From NCBI GenBank assembly GCA_018817505.1, contig JAHITR010000230.1, forward strand, positions 1 through 45,223: DNA of 45,223 nt. The letters are read 5' to 3'. The first letter of the stretch is position 1. The number at the start of each line of letters is the position of its first letter. The position numbers were made by a program, and so were the translations under genes. The notes below the pieces were generated by a model. It had not been told where the DNA came from. It saw only the letters and a list, made by a program, of their open reading frames with translations, and made no database searches. Below are positions 25,578-32,922 of the stretch, in pieces. Source of the stretch: Candidatus Bipolaricaulota bacterium (lineage in GTDB: Bacteria > Bipolaricaulota > Bipolaricaulia > UBA7950 > UBA9294).

Positions 25578-26759
25578 CTAGGCCGCTGCACGTTTCAATT
25601 CCTCAACTTGATCAAGGGCTTCCCATGGCAAATCAACATCCTCTCGCCCGAAATGGCCATACGCTGAGAGCTGGGCATAGATCGGACGTTTCAATTGAAA
25701 TTGGTCGATAATGGCTCCGGGACGGAAATCGAAGACCCTCGATACGGCCTGGCGCAGCCGGTCATCAGATACGATTCCCGTTCCCCTTGAATCGACATTG
25801 AGTGCTAGAGGGGCGGCTCGCCCGATAGCATAGGCCACTTGGACTATAACCTTTGAAGCCAATCCAGCTGCAACCAAATGCTTGGCGACGTAGCGAGCCA
25901 TGTAGGAACCTGATCGGTCGACCTTTGTCGGGTCCTTACCCGAAAACGCTCCGCCTCCGTGCGACCCGAACCCGCCATACGTGTCCACGATAATCTTGCG
26001 ACCCGTCAACCCTGCGTCCGATGCGGGGCCGCCGATCACGAAGCGCCCCGACGAATTGACGAGCAAGGTGGTGTCTGCATCCAACCAGTTCCCGAGCACC
26101 GGTTCGACGACATGTTTGAGAATCTCGATTTGGATGCGATCATGGTCCACGTCCTCAGCATGCTGTGCAGCGATGAGCACAGTATCTGCGCGCACAGGAC
26201 GATCCCCCTCATATTCGATGGTAACTTGTGACTTCCCGTCGGGGCGAAGAAATGGGATCGTCCCATCCTTCCGGACCTCGGCCAAGCGCTGGGTGAGTCG
26301 ATGCGCCAATACGATCGGCAGGGGCATTAACACATCGGTGTCGGATCGAGCGTAGCCAAACATGACGCCTTGATCCCCAGCGCCGATGATGTCATAGGGG
26401 TCTGTCGAATGAGAGACTCGAACCTCAGACGCGTGATCTACGGCAGATGCGATGTCCGAAGATTGTTCCTTGATTGCTGATAGCACGGAGCAATCCTCAT
26501 AGTGGAAACCCAATCCAGGTTTGTCATAGCCGATCGAACAAAGCACTCGGCGGACGATCGTGGGAACGTCTACGTACGTCGATGTCGTGATCTCACCACC
26601 AACGAGAACCAGCCCGGTGGTTAGGAACGTCTCACAGGCTACATGGGCTTCACGGTCATCGGCGAGAATAGAATCGAGCACGGAATCGGAGATCCGATCA
26701 GCGATCTTGTCAGGATGGCCTTCGGTTACGGATTCCGAGGTGCGTAGGGTTCGCTTCAT
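25578..26759 (-). CDS. metK: S-adenosylmethionine synthetase
   Basis: A 393-residue enzyme making S-adenosylmethionine from ATP and methionine. Signatures are [34 protein letters not shown] and [18 protein letters not shown], all intact. Length is as expected (380-400). AAGGAGGAACCC precedes the ATG. The 172 nt between metK and the divergent birA fusion contain no SAM riboswitch that I can recognise. Confidence 0.97.
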   Translation of the reverse strand: MKRTLRTSESVTEGHPDKIADRISDSVLDSILADDREAHVACETFLTTGLVLVGGEITTSTYVDVPTIVRRVLCSIGYDKPGLGFHYEDCSVLSAIKEQSSDIASAVDHASEVRVSHSTDPYDIIGAGDQGVMFGYARSDTDVLMPLPIVLAHRLTQRLAEVRKDGTIPFLRPDGKSQVTIEYEGDRPVRADTVLIAAQHAEDVDHDRIQIEILKHVVEPVLGNWLDADTTLLVNSSGRFVIGGPASDAGLTGRKIIVDTYGGFGSHGGGAFSGKDPTKVDRSGSYMARYVAKHLVAAGLASKVIVQVAYAIGRAAPLALNVDSRGTGIVSDDRLRQAVSRVFDFRPGAIIDQFQLKRPIYAQLSAYGHFGREDVDLPWEALDQVEELKRAAA

Positions 26760-26931
26760 GGGTTCCTCCTTCTGCTCTGAGCCATCGCACTAATGACTTG
26801 GCACGCGCACTGTGGCTCTCGCTCACGCGTGCTCAAGACTACCGAGGCAGAGGGATGGGTTCAAGACGATGCGGAACCTCATCGGCTAGAATGACGATAC
26901 GCAATCAACAGATAAGGCAAACGAGGCATCT

Positions 26932-28158
26932 ATGAATGGGATCCTTCATCACATCCAAAACACGACATCGACGCAGAACGAAGCACGGCGCCTCCTCGAA
27001 AAAGGAGTCGCCAAACTCGGGGATGCTGTGATTGCCGATGTGCAAACTCGCGGACGCGGACGATTTGGCCGCACATGGATCTCTCCGAACGGAGGCCTGT
27101 ATGCGACCTTCATCATGCGGCCTGAATCACTGTTGTCTCTCAAGGCAGGACTTGCCCTCGTTCGTGTGCTCGGGCGTGCGGGTGTCTCTGCCTGCCTCAA
27201 ATGGCCTAACGATGTGATGATCGGGGATCGCAAGATTGCCGGCGTGTTGATCGAAACCACAGGTACGCTCTCTCTTGTTGGCATAGGACTCAATCTTATG
27301 TCTGCCCCATTGGATGCGGCTACGTGTGTGTCTGCGCACATCCAACGTGTGGACAGGTATGAATGGGTACACGAGATTGGCAGTGAACTCATGGCGATGT
27401 CAGAAGAAGGATTCGATTTGGATGCGTATCGAGCTGCGTGCCTGACCTTGGGACACCTCGTTCGACTCGAGGGTGTGGGAGACAACGCGGTGATTGAAGG
27501 CATGGCTACAGACGTGGATAACCTGGGAAGATTGAGTGTGATGACGGCAGATGGAACGAGAATGATTTCTTCTGGCGAATGCTTCCACTTGCGGACAAAC
27601 AAGTCCGCAGTTGATCTACAGACGAAAAAGGACTACTTTCAAACCAGGGATCACGGAACAAGGGAGATCGCAATGACGTCCATTCTCGAACAGGCAATTC
27701 ATCTGGAAACGTCGGCAGAAAAGACCTATCGTGATGCGGCACAAGCAACCAGTGATTCAGGCGCTGCCAAAATTCTTGGATTGTTGGCGGATGAAGAAAG
27801 CGATCACGCAAAACGACTGCGCGGAATGGGCGATGTGTCCAGATTTCAGGCTCCTGACTTAATCCAGTCAGCTAAGATGTGGATTCGCGGCGCTGTCGAG
27901 GGCGGCGCTTCAGCAATCTCACTGGATGCCAACCTTCTGGACGTATTGCAGCGCGCGATGACAGTCGAACAAATGACAGAATCCTTTTACCGGGAACATG
28001 CCCAATCGACAAAGGATGACGCCGTGCGCGATTTGTTCCTCCGATTAGCTGACGCGGAGCGCAATCACTTCCTGTTGGTGGGATCTCTGATTGAACATTT
28101 CAATCGCCCGAATGAATGGGTTGAAAGCGCTGAATTCGGGCACCGCGACGAGTATTAG
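26932..28158 (+). CDS. Biotin-protein ligase fused to a rubrerythrin-like diiron domain
   Basis: A 408-residue ORF. Residues 1-222 form a monofunctional biotin-protein ligase (STQNEAR, biotin-site GRGRFGRTW, KWPNDV, KIAGVLIE, with a C-terminal SH3-like part to GECFHLR) and lack the HTH of E. coli BirA. Residues ~250-408 form a four-helix ferritin-like domain with Glu259, E289-x-x-H292, Glu350 and E376-x-x-H379, a complete rubrerythrin-type diiron set. The linker (223-247) contains AGGGAG at 27661-27666, 6 nt before Met248 (ATG 27673), plus a weak promoter-like TTGATC-17-TACTTT. A separate diiron protein could therefore also be made. The birA function is firm; whether the fusion is real or a lost stop codon is open. 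Confidence 0.85.
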   Translation: MNGILHHIQNTTSTQNEARRLLEKGVAKLGDAVIADVQTRGRGRFGRTWISPNGGLYATFIMRPESLLSLKAGLALVRVLGRAGVSACLKWPNDVMIGDRKIAGVLIETTGTLSLVGIGLNLMSAPLDAATCVSAHIQRVDRYEWVHEIGSELMAMSEEGFDLDAYRAACLTLGHLVRLEGVGDNAVIEGMATDVDNLGRLSVMTADGTRMISSGECFHLRTNKSAVDLQTKKDYFQTRDHGTREIAMTSILEQAIHLETSAEKTYRDAAQATSDSGAAKILGLLADEESDHAKRLRGMGDVSRFQAPDLIQSAKMWIRGAVEGGASAISLDANLLDVLQRAMTVEQMTESFYREHAQSTKDDAVRDLFLRLADAERNHFLLVGSLIEHFNRPNEWVESAEFGHRDEY

Positions 28159-28546
28159 GGACCTTGAAGTCTCCTAGGATGAGTTCCGTTGGGAACGCCC
28201 TGTGCTCTCCAAGGCAGGCGCCATGATTGGGCGAAGCTGCCCAGGAAATCCCGTTCTCTCTTGCTTGATGGGGTTGCGTTTCCGCGAGTGTGATTTCAAC
28301 AGCCTTTCCAAAGAACAGGGTGCTAGCCTTCCTATCGAAGACGGACGCCACTCGGGTTTCATCTTAGCAGAGTCTCCAAGCTTTCCAATCGCATGAATGA
28401 TTGAGGCCAGACAAAAGAACCAGGAACCGCATTCAACGAACGCAGTTCCTGAGAGAGTTTTTGTGTATTATCCTGGTCAGAGTTGATGTGCGCTGTAGCG
28501 AATCAAACCCACACAGAAGAGGGAATGCCATTCATCCACTTATGGA
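28159..28546. other. Gene-free spacer between convergent units
   Basis: 388 bp with no convincing gene. Short frames exist on both strands but lack SDs, promoters or recognisable motifs. The only clear element is the hairpin at 28421-28451. Confidence 0.6.
28421..28451. terminator. Bidirectional terminator between the birA fusion and the LysW-like genes
   Basis: CAGGAAC/GTTCCTG stem extended by GC/GC after one mismatch. On the plus strand TTTTTG follows 6 nt later (28458-28462); on the minus strand GTTCTTTTG follows. It serves both converging units. Confidence 0.75.
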
Positions 28547-28705
28547 CTACTCGTCGTAAAGGTCTAGTTCTGTGAGCACAAGCGGGTCGACCTTGTCTAC
28601 GGCAAGGATCGAACCACACTCCTGGCACAGAATTTCCAACCCCACACAGAGGTCACTATGGATCGTCGTCATCTGGCCGCAGGCTGGGCATTTAGCTGCA
28701 ATCAT
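28547..28705 (-). CDS. LysW-like amino-group carrier mini-protein 1
   Basis: A 52-residue acidic zinc-ribbon protein. Cys6/Cys9 (CPACG) and Cys27/Cys30 (CQECG) are followed by ILAVDKVDPLVL and a C-terminal DLYDE. The pattern CPxCG, 17 residues, CxxCG, LxV, DPLxL closely follows LysW, the carrier that binds alpha-aminoadipate or glutamate through the gamma-carboxyl of its C-terminal Glu (usual ending EDWGE). Here the aromatic at -3 and the terminal Glu are kept. No obvious SD is present; it follows the next paralogue by 21 nt. The carrier function is inferred from sequence; no LysX ligase gene lies in the window. Confidence 0.75.
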   Translation of the reverse strand: MIAAKCPACGQMTTIHSDLCVGLEILCQECGSILAVDKVDPLVLTELDLYDE

Positions 28706-28726
28706 GGTCGTATTTGTCGCTCGGGA

Positions 28727-28933
28727 CTACTCGTCCTCGTCTTCGTCCTCATCAAAATCATCTTCATCGAGTTCATCGGGATCAACGTCGATGACCGTGA
28801 CTTCAATCGGATCTTCTGAAGTGATCTCTAGAATTGAGTAGCAGTTTTCGCAGACTAGACGCGAAGACAGCTCTGCTTCGTCGGCGGCAACCGTGATGAT
28901 CTCGCCGCACTCTGGACATACAATTGTTTTCAT
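28727..28933 (-). CDS. LysW-like mini-protein 2 with poly-acidic tail
   Basis: A 68-residue protein with Cys6/Cys9 (CPECG) and Cys28/Cys31 (CENC), followed by SILEITSEDPIEV as in LysW, then a highly acidic tail ending in DEDEDEDE. The ATG at 28933 has GGAGG 5-6 nt upstream. The terminal Glu is kept, but the EDWGE sequence is replaced by alternating Asp/Glu. It lies 21 nt before paralogue 1 and 20 nt after paralogue 3 in one operon. Function is unknown; amino-group carrier or zinc-binding adaptor are the options. Confidence 0.75.
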   Translation of the reverse strand: MKTIVCPECGEIITVAADEAELSSRLVCENCYSILEITSEDPIEVTVIDVDPDELDEDDFDEDEDEDE

Positions 28934-28953
28934 AATTTCCTCCATTGGAACTC

Positions 28954-29172
28954 CTACTCGTCTGACTCTGAACGGTCCGATTTGTTGGATGAAACAGGCG
29001 CGCGCACGATGTTCCCTCTAGGATTAGTGCTCACAGCCAACCCCAGTGGACGGTCAGTCTTCACCTCGATAACCGTCCAACATTTGGGACACTTGAACTG
29101 GACGCCGATAACGGCCACGTGAACAGGGACGTCAACCATTTTTCGACACGCAGGACAAATAACCTCATACAT
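28954..29172 (-). CDS. LysW-like mini-protein 3
   Basis: A 72-residue first gene of the triplet. Cys6/Cys9 (CPAC) and Cys28/Cys31 (CPKC) are followed by WTVIEVKTDRPLGL, then a polar, Ser/Lys-rich tail ending SESDE. The ATG at 29172 has GGAGG 4-5 nt upstream. It is the least LysW-like of the three: Gly10 is Arg and the tail is not acidic until the end. All three paralogues end in Asp-Glu. Confidence 0.72.
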   Translation of the reverse strand: MYEVICPACRKMVDVPVHVAVIGVQFKCPKCWTVIEVKTDRPLGLAVSTNPRGNIVRAPVSSNKSDRSESDE

Positions 29173-29193
29173 TGCGCCTCCATCCACAGTCAA

Positions 29194-29451
29194 GGTGCGT
29201 CACGCTAGCGCCCAGTCAATCTAGCTTTGGAAGTTGTTCCGAGGCAGCAGGTTAGCATCTGGAGAGCCACATAGTCAATAGGCATAAATGGTACATTAGG
29301 GACAGCTGGCGATGAGACAAGTGTACGACGACTTGAAAGGGATGACACGGCGCAACGAGATGTCCTACATGATTGCCTATTCACGCGGCCATTTAGCCGG
29401 GCTTTCGGCTAGCCACAGGTTCCCTCATCCAAGACTGACCCACACGCGGTC
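29194..29451. other. Intergenic region upstream of the LysW-like operon
   Basis: A possible minus-strand promoter for the triplet is TTGACT (29273-29278), 18 bp, TAACCT (29249-29254). Two more TTGACT hexamers lie at 29212-29217 and 29187-29192. A hairpin TAGCCG/CGGCTA is at about 29395-29412. A 48-codon plus-strand frame from 29312 has no SD and is not called. Confidence 0.4.
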
Positions 29452-29685
29452 TCACCAATAGATCGAAATCCCCATCAGAAGATGAAGTGTAGCGAGAACT
29501 ATAGCGAGCGCTGCCATGGCGCGATGAACCTTCACGGGGACACGGCGAAGCCGTTTGCTCCACTTCCTGCCTGAAGCCAGAAGGGCTGTTATGAGGAAGA
29601 TCACATAAGTGGTCAACCCGACGAGCGCGATCATCGGGAACGGGCCAAGAGTTGTCCCATAGGCGAGATCCTCAATAAAATCCAT
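29452..29685 (-). CDS. Small three-helix membrane protein
   Basis: A 77-residue hydrophobic protein. Helices are at about 15-36 (FPMIALVGLTTYVIFLITALLA), a basic cytoplasmic loop GRKWSKRLRRVPVKVHR, and about 55-75 (MAALAIVLATLHLLMGI). Two His residues (VHR and LHL) spaced like haem-ligating histidines of small cytochrome b-type proteins are notable, but haem binding is unproven. The ATG has a strong SD (AAGGAGG, 4-5 nt). I do not recognise the family. It diverges from the SDR gene. Confidence 0.65.
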   Translation of the reverse strand: MDFIEDLAYGTTLGPFPMIALVGLTTYVIFLITALLASGRKWSKRLRRVPVKVHRAMAALAIVLATLHLLMGISIYW

Positions 29686-29753
29686 GTTACCTCCTTGAAG
29701 TCACCCTGCACGCGGGAGCCTCCGCCAGGTCGTCGAACCGACGATCTCCATTC

Positions 29754-29783
29754 TATGATAGGATGAACAGCGTGGCGAGTGAA
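29754..29783. promoter_or_regulatory. Divergent promoter region, membrane protein / SDR
   Basis: Minus strand: TTCACT (29778-29783), 17 bp, TATCAT (29755-29760). TATGAT (29754-29759) on the plus strand could be the SDR -10. An inverted repeat CGTCG-AAC-CGACG lies at 29731-29743. Confidence 0.4.
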
Positions 29784-29835
29784 GACATCGACGCTGCTGC
29801 CAAGATCGATGGAGGCATTGGATCGAGGAGAACAC

Positions 29836-30627
29836 ATGGACCTAGGTATCCGCGGAAAGACGGCGCTTGTCGGTGGTGCAAGCCGTGGCTTGGGATTTGC
29901 CATCAGTCAGCGACTTGCTGCTGAGGGAGCCAACCTCGTGCTCGTTGCCAGGGATCCAGACTCGCTGGATCAATCCAGACAACGGATTCTCGACGCGTCG
30001 GACACGAACATTTTGACGATTGCTGCAGACTTGAGCGACGGAAGCGATATTCAACGCAGCGTTTCCCTTGCGCAAGAGCGCTTCGGATCGATCGATATCC
30101 TCGTTCACAATACGGGTGGGCCACCGCCCGGCGAATTCATGGAACACACCGATGAAGCCTGGAATCGCGCCTACGAAGGACTGCTGCTCTCTGTGGTGAG
30201 GATGTGCCGCGCTGTACTCCCAGGCATGCAGCAGCGTGGATGGGGACGCATCGTGGTTGATACCTCATTCACTGTGAAGGAGCCGGCTCCTCGACTCATC
30301 TTGTCCAATGTTTTTCGGACGGGGGTTGTGGCATTGGCGAAGACGCTATCTCAGGAGGTTGCTGTGGATGGTGTCACTGTCAATTGTGTTTGCCCTGGCG
30401 CATTCGATACGTCTCGCCTTCACGCAATCTTCAGCGAGCAGGCGCAGCGTTCCGGCCAATCAGAGCAGGCCATCGAGCAGGAGTGGGTTGCTCGAATTCC
30501 CATCGGTCGCATTCTGCAGCCGCACGAGCTGGGGGACCTTGTGGCATTCCTCGTCTCAGATCTGGCTGGCGGTATTACTGGGGCGAGCATCCCGATCGAA
30601 GGCGGGATGCTGCACGGGTTGTTCTAG
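29836..30627 (+). CDS. SDR-family protein lacking the catalytic YxxxK
   Basis: A 263-residue Rossmann protein of the short-chain dehydrogenase superfamily. The nucleotide-binding turn is GGASRGLG (normally TGxxxGIG), followed by VARD, NTGGPPPG (normally NAG) and a C-terminal GASIPIEGGMLHGLF. At the active site, LSNVFRTGVVALAKTL aligns with YSASKAAVxALTKxL, so Tyr is replaced by Ser and Lys by Arg. This matches a known divergent subgroup annotated as 3-oxoacyl-ACP-reductase-like whose reaction is not established. GAGGAG lies 5-6 nt before ATG 29836. Confidence 0.85.
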   Translation: MDLGIRGKTALVGGASRGLGFAISQRLAAEGANLVLVARDPDSLDQSRQRILDASDTNILTIAADLSDGSDIQRSVSLAQERFGSIDILVHNTGGPPPGEFMEHTDEAWNRAYEGLLLSVVRMCRAVLPGMQQRGWGRIVVDTSFTVKEPAPRLILSNVFRTGVVALAKTLSQEVAVDGVTVNCVCPGAFDTSRLHAIFSEQAQRSGQSEQAIEQEWVARIPIGRILQPHELGDLVAFLVSDLAGGITGASIPIEGGMLHGLF

Positions 30628-30818
30628 TTTCCTCGCTCTTGATTTGTCGATTCTGCGCATCAAGATCTGCACTCACTGCCGTCTGGATTCGTGCAAGCAG
30701 CACCTCCAGCGTTCTCACTTCTTGTGAAGCAAGTTCGACGAGTGGATCGAAGGATCCCTACGCACGAACCATCCATTCTGATAAGGATTTAAACGGGCGC
30801 CAACTCAAAACAAAGAGG

Positions 30819-30849
30819 AACCGCCGATCCGTAATCCAGATCGACGGTT
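30819..30849 (-). terminator. Terminator at the end of the oxygen-defence cluster
   Basis: Two 5-bp stem blocks (AACCG/CGGTT and CGATC/GATCG) with one mismatch and a 9-nt loop. On the minus strand it is followed by CCTCTTTGTTTTGAG, 58 nt beyond the desulforedoxin stop. Confidence 0.6.
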
Positions 30850-30906
30850 GCCACGGATTGATGCTGGCTGAGACGATGCAAGGTTCGCCTCATTCAAAAC
30901 GCTCAG

Positions 30907-31026
30907 CTAGGTTCCTTTGACGTGCATTGGTACATCGCAGCACACCAGCGTCCCCGCGCCTGATTTCGTGACAGTCACTTCTTGTCCGCATAGATCGCAT
31001 ATGTATGTCTTGCCCACTTGTGCCAT
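30907..31026 (-). CDS. Desulforedoxin
   Basis: A 39-residue rubredoxin-like iron protein. Four cysteines bind one Fe: YICDLCG and LVCCD, the adjacent Cys pair being diagnostic of desulforedoxin and of the N-terminal domain of desulfoferrodoxin. Length matches D. gigas desulforedoxin (36). AGGAGG lies 5 nt before the ATG. It follows the superoxide reductase gene, so the two domains that are one protein in class I desulfoferrodoxin are separate genes here. Likely role: an electron-transfer centre for the reductase. Confidence 0.92.
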   Translation of the reverse strand: MAQVGKTYICDLCGQEVTVTKSGAGTLVCCDVPMHVKGT

Positions 31027-31075
31027 TTCTACCTCCTATTACTGATAGCTCTTCATCTGATTCGGTCGCCAACGA

Positions 31076-31199
31076 GAAGAATGGATGAAGATTCATTCTT
31101 CAACAAACGCGCTCAAAGCCGAGTTCATTACCTCACCAAGACTAGAGAACGAGTGAATATCACTCGCGCTCTCCCGTACTCGCTCCTAGAGCGAGTACG
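31076..31199. repeat. Three consecutive hairpins between sor and desulforedoxin
   Basis: Perfect arms: 31175-31185/31189-31199 (11 bp, 3-nt loop holding the sor TAG stop), 31150-31156/31160-31166 (7 bp, CGAGTGA/TCACTCG) and 31076-31083/31094-31101 (8 bp, GAAGAATG/CATTCTTC). None is followed by a T-run on the minus strand, so RNA stabilisation or processing is as likely as termination. Confidence 0.7.
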
Positions 31200-31527
31200 C
31201 AGATTCCCACAGCCCGTGAAGATTGCAGTACTCGAGGGCAATGAGTTCACTCAGACCCTCCATATTCACGTGAGCAACGACTGTCGGAACGCCGAACGTG
31301 GGGCCTAGATCGAACGTCCCGATGTGCACGGCCAAGCCGTTCTTCACGCCATACAGCGCGATCCATTTGATGTGATGCTCAACTGTATTTGGATGTGCCG
31401 TCTCCTTGCCGACAGTGACCTTCACGGCATTCTGGCCGCACTCATTGCAGTTGATGAGTTCAATGACGGGAACGTGCTTCTCTTTGCCTTCTTGGCCTGT
31501 GCCTTTGATCAATTCTCCAAGTTTCAT
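31186..31527 (-). CDS. Superoxide reductase (class II, neelaredoxin type)
   Basis: A 113-residue enzyme that reduces superoxide to peroxide without making O2. The Fe(His)4Cys site is complete: His18 (EKHVP, with Glu16 and Lys17 as catalytic residues), His45 and His51 (AHPNTVEHHIKWIALY), Cys101 and His104 (EYCNLHGLWES). An extra CxxC (Cys27/Cys30, NCNEC) is present. SD AAGGAGG lies 5 nt before the ATG. It has peroxiredoxin upstream and desulforedoxin downstream on the same strand. Confidence 0.95.
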   Translation of the reverse strand: MKLGELIKGTGQEGKEKHVPVIELINCNECGQNAVKVTVGKETAHPNTVEHHIKWIALYGVKNGLAVHIGTFDLGPTFGVPTVVAHVNMEGLSELIALEYCNLHGLWESAYSL

Positions 31528-31555
31528 GGTGCCTCCTTGTGGGGCGAGTTCTTCG

Positions 31556-32017
31556 TTACGAGTTGAGATCCTTCAGAACCTGAATGACTTCCTTTAAATC
31601 GGGCAATTCACTTATGGGATAAACCTTGATCCACCGAACGAATCCCTCGCTATCAAGGATGAGGTTGGCGCGTTCGGAGATGCCGGTGTCGTCGCGAAAG
31701 ATGCCCAGTGCTGATGCCAAACCACCATGGGGCCAAAAGTCAGCCAGCAGCGGTGTCCTCTTGACGTTCATGGATTCGGCCCACGCTTTCTTGCATGGCA
31801 CTGAATCGACACTGACACCGAATGCCACAGTATGGAGCTCCTCAAACACCGATGCATTCATCTCCAGGGACTCCATTTGCCGTTGACACACGCCAGTCCA
31901 GGCCAGTGGGTGAAATGACAGAAGGACGTGCTTTCCTCGTAGGGCAATCGGCGTAAATGGGGTGCCGTTCTGATCCTTGAGCTCGAATTGAGGGACCTGT
32001 GTTCCGAGTGTGATCAT
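31556..32017 (-). CDS. Peroxiredoxin (AhpC/TSA family)
   Basis: A 153-residue thiol peroxidase. The active-site motif PxxxTxxC is present as P37-LAW-T41-GV-C44, with Cys44 peroxidatic. A second Cys at 75 (SVPCKKAW) could resolve the sulfenic acid. ERANLILD supplies the conserved Arg. It resembles AhpE/BCP-type monomer or dimer enzymes. AAAGGAG lies 10 nt upstream; it lies 17 nt after oforB. Confidence 0.92.
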   Translation of the reverse strand: MITLGTQVPQFELKDQNGTPFTPIALRGKHVLLSFHPLAWTGVCQRQMESLEMNASVFEELHTVAFGVSVDSVPCKKAWAESMNVKRTPLLADFWPHGGLASALGIFRDDTGISERANLILDSEGFVRWIKVYPISELPDLKEVIQVLKDLNS

Positions 32018-32034
32018 GGTAGGAGACTCCTTTG

Positions 32035-32922
32035 CTAGGCACCGACTCGCGGTGCAGGATGAATCTGCATTGCCTTGAGACGGGATTGAATGATGCTTGG
32101 TGCGAGGGGCGGCAGCTTGAAGATCGGGCCGTCCCCCACTTTCTGTCGATAGGTTTCGCCGAAGACCTCCCGTGCAGGCTTCTCATAAAGCACGCCGATG
32201 GGGAATGAATCGGGCGCTTCCAGGGCCAGAGCGATGGCTCGATCACGATGCGTGGGATCATGGTCTGTGGGGATTGGTGTCGCGCGTTCCTTGTACCATG
32301 CCACGGGATGGTTACCCCACGTGATGCATGGCTGGATGACATCGATCAGTGAGAAGCCGCGATGCTCGATGGCTCTTTTTAGAAGTTCTGTCAACCCCTC
32401 CAAATCCCCGGCATATCCACGGGCGACGAACGTACAGTCGTGGACGATGGCCGTGGCCAGCATTTGAGATGGATCGATGGCCACGCCATCGAATTGCATG
32501 CGTGTCTTCTCTCCACGGCGAGTGGTCGGAGAGCCCTGTCCCTTGGTCAGGGCGTAGATCTGGTTGTCGTGAACGATGACAGTGATATCGGGATTGCGGC
32601 GAAACGCGTGAAGCAAGTGATTGCCGCCTTCTCCAAAGATACAGCCGTCGCCCGACGTGACAATGGTTTTGAGATCGGGATTAGCGATCTGAATGCCTAT
32701 CGCCGCAGGAATGGCTCGACCATGCAAGCCATTGAACACATGGGCGGCAATGTAATGCGGCGTCTTGGCTGCTTGACCGATTCCAGAAACCAGACAAACC
32801 TGGTGTGGCGCTAGATTCAGGGAGCCTAGTGCGCGCTTGAGCGCTGTTTGAATGCCAAAGTTGGGGCATCCAGGACACCATTGATTCTCAGCAGTTGTTC
32901 GATACTGCTCGATGGGAATCAT
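32035..32922 (-). CDS. 2-oxoacid:ferredoxin oxidoreductase, beta subunit
   Basis: A 295-residue TPP and [4Fe-4S] subunit. WCPGCPNFG supplies Cys16 and Cys19, with Cys43 and Cys199 completing the cluster ligands. TPP/Mg binding is by GDGCIFGEGGNHLLHA and HDNQIYALTKGQ. With the alpha subunit it oxidatively decarboxylates a 2-oxoacid to acyl-CoA and reduces ferredoxin. GGAGG lies 7-8 nt before the ATG, which overlaps the alpha stop (ATGA). The substrate (pyruvate, 2-oxoglutarate or branched-chain) cannot be set from this; the two-subunit form is often KorAB. Confidence 0.94.
   Translation of the reverse strand: MIPIEQYRTTAENQWCPGCPNFGIQTALKRALGSLNLAPHQVCLVSGIGQAAKTPHYIAAHVFNGLHGRAIPAAIGIQIANPDLKTIVTSGDGCIFGEGGNHLLHAFRRNPDITVIVHDNQIYALTKGQGSPTTRRGEKTRMQFDGVAIDPSQMLATAIVHDCTFVARGYAGDLEGLTELLKRAIEHRGFSLIDVIQPCITWGNHPVAWYKERATPIPTDHDPTHRDRAIALALEAPDSFPIGVLYEKPAREVFGETYRQKVGDGPIFKLPPLAPSIIQSRLKAMQIHPAPRVGA

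Noticed and set aside
26760-26931. SAM riboswitch upstream of metK
   Set aside because: No SAM-I, II, III or SMK-like core could be recognised in the 172 nt.
28100-28396. 83-codon minus-strand and 64-codon plus-strand frames after the birA fusion
   Set aside because: The former starts at GTG without SD and overlaps the fusion gene antisense; neither shows a motif. Treated as spacer.
29312-29458. 48-codon plus-strand frame starting MRQVYDDLKG
   Set aside because: It has no SD and no adequate -35, and the frame runs over a hairpin; insufficient support.
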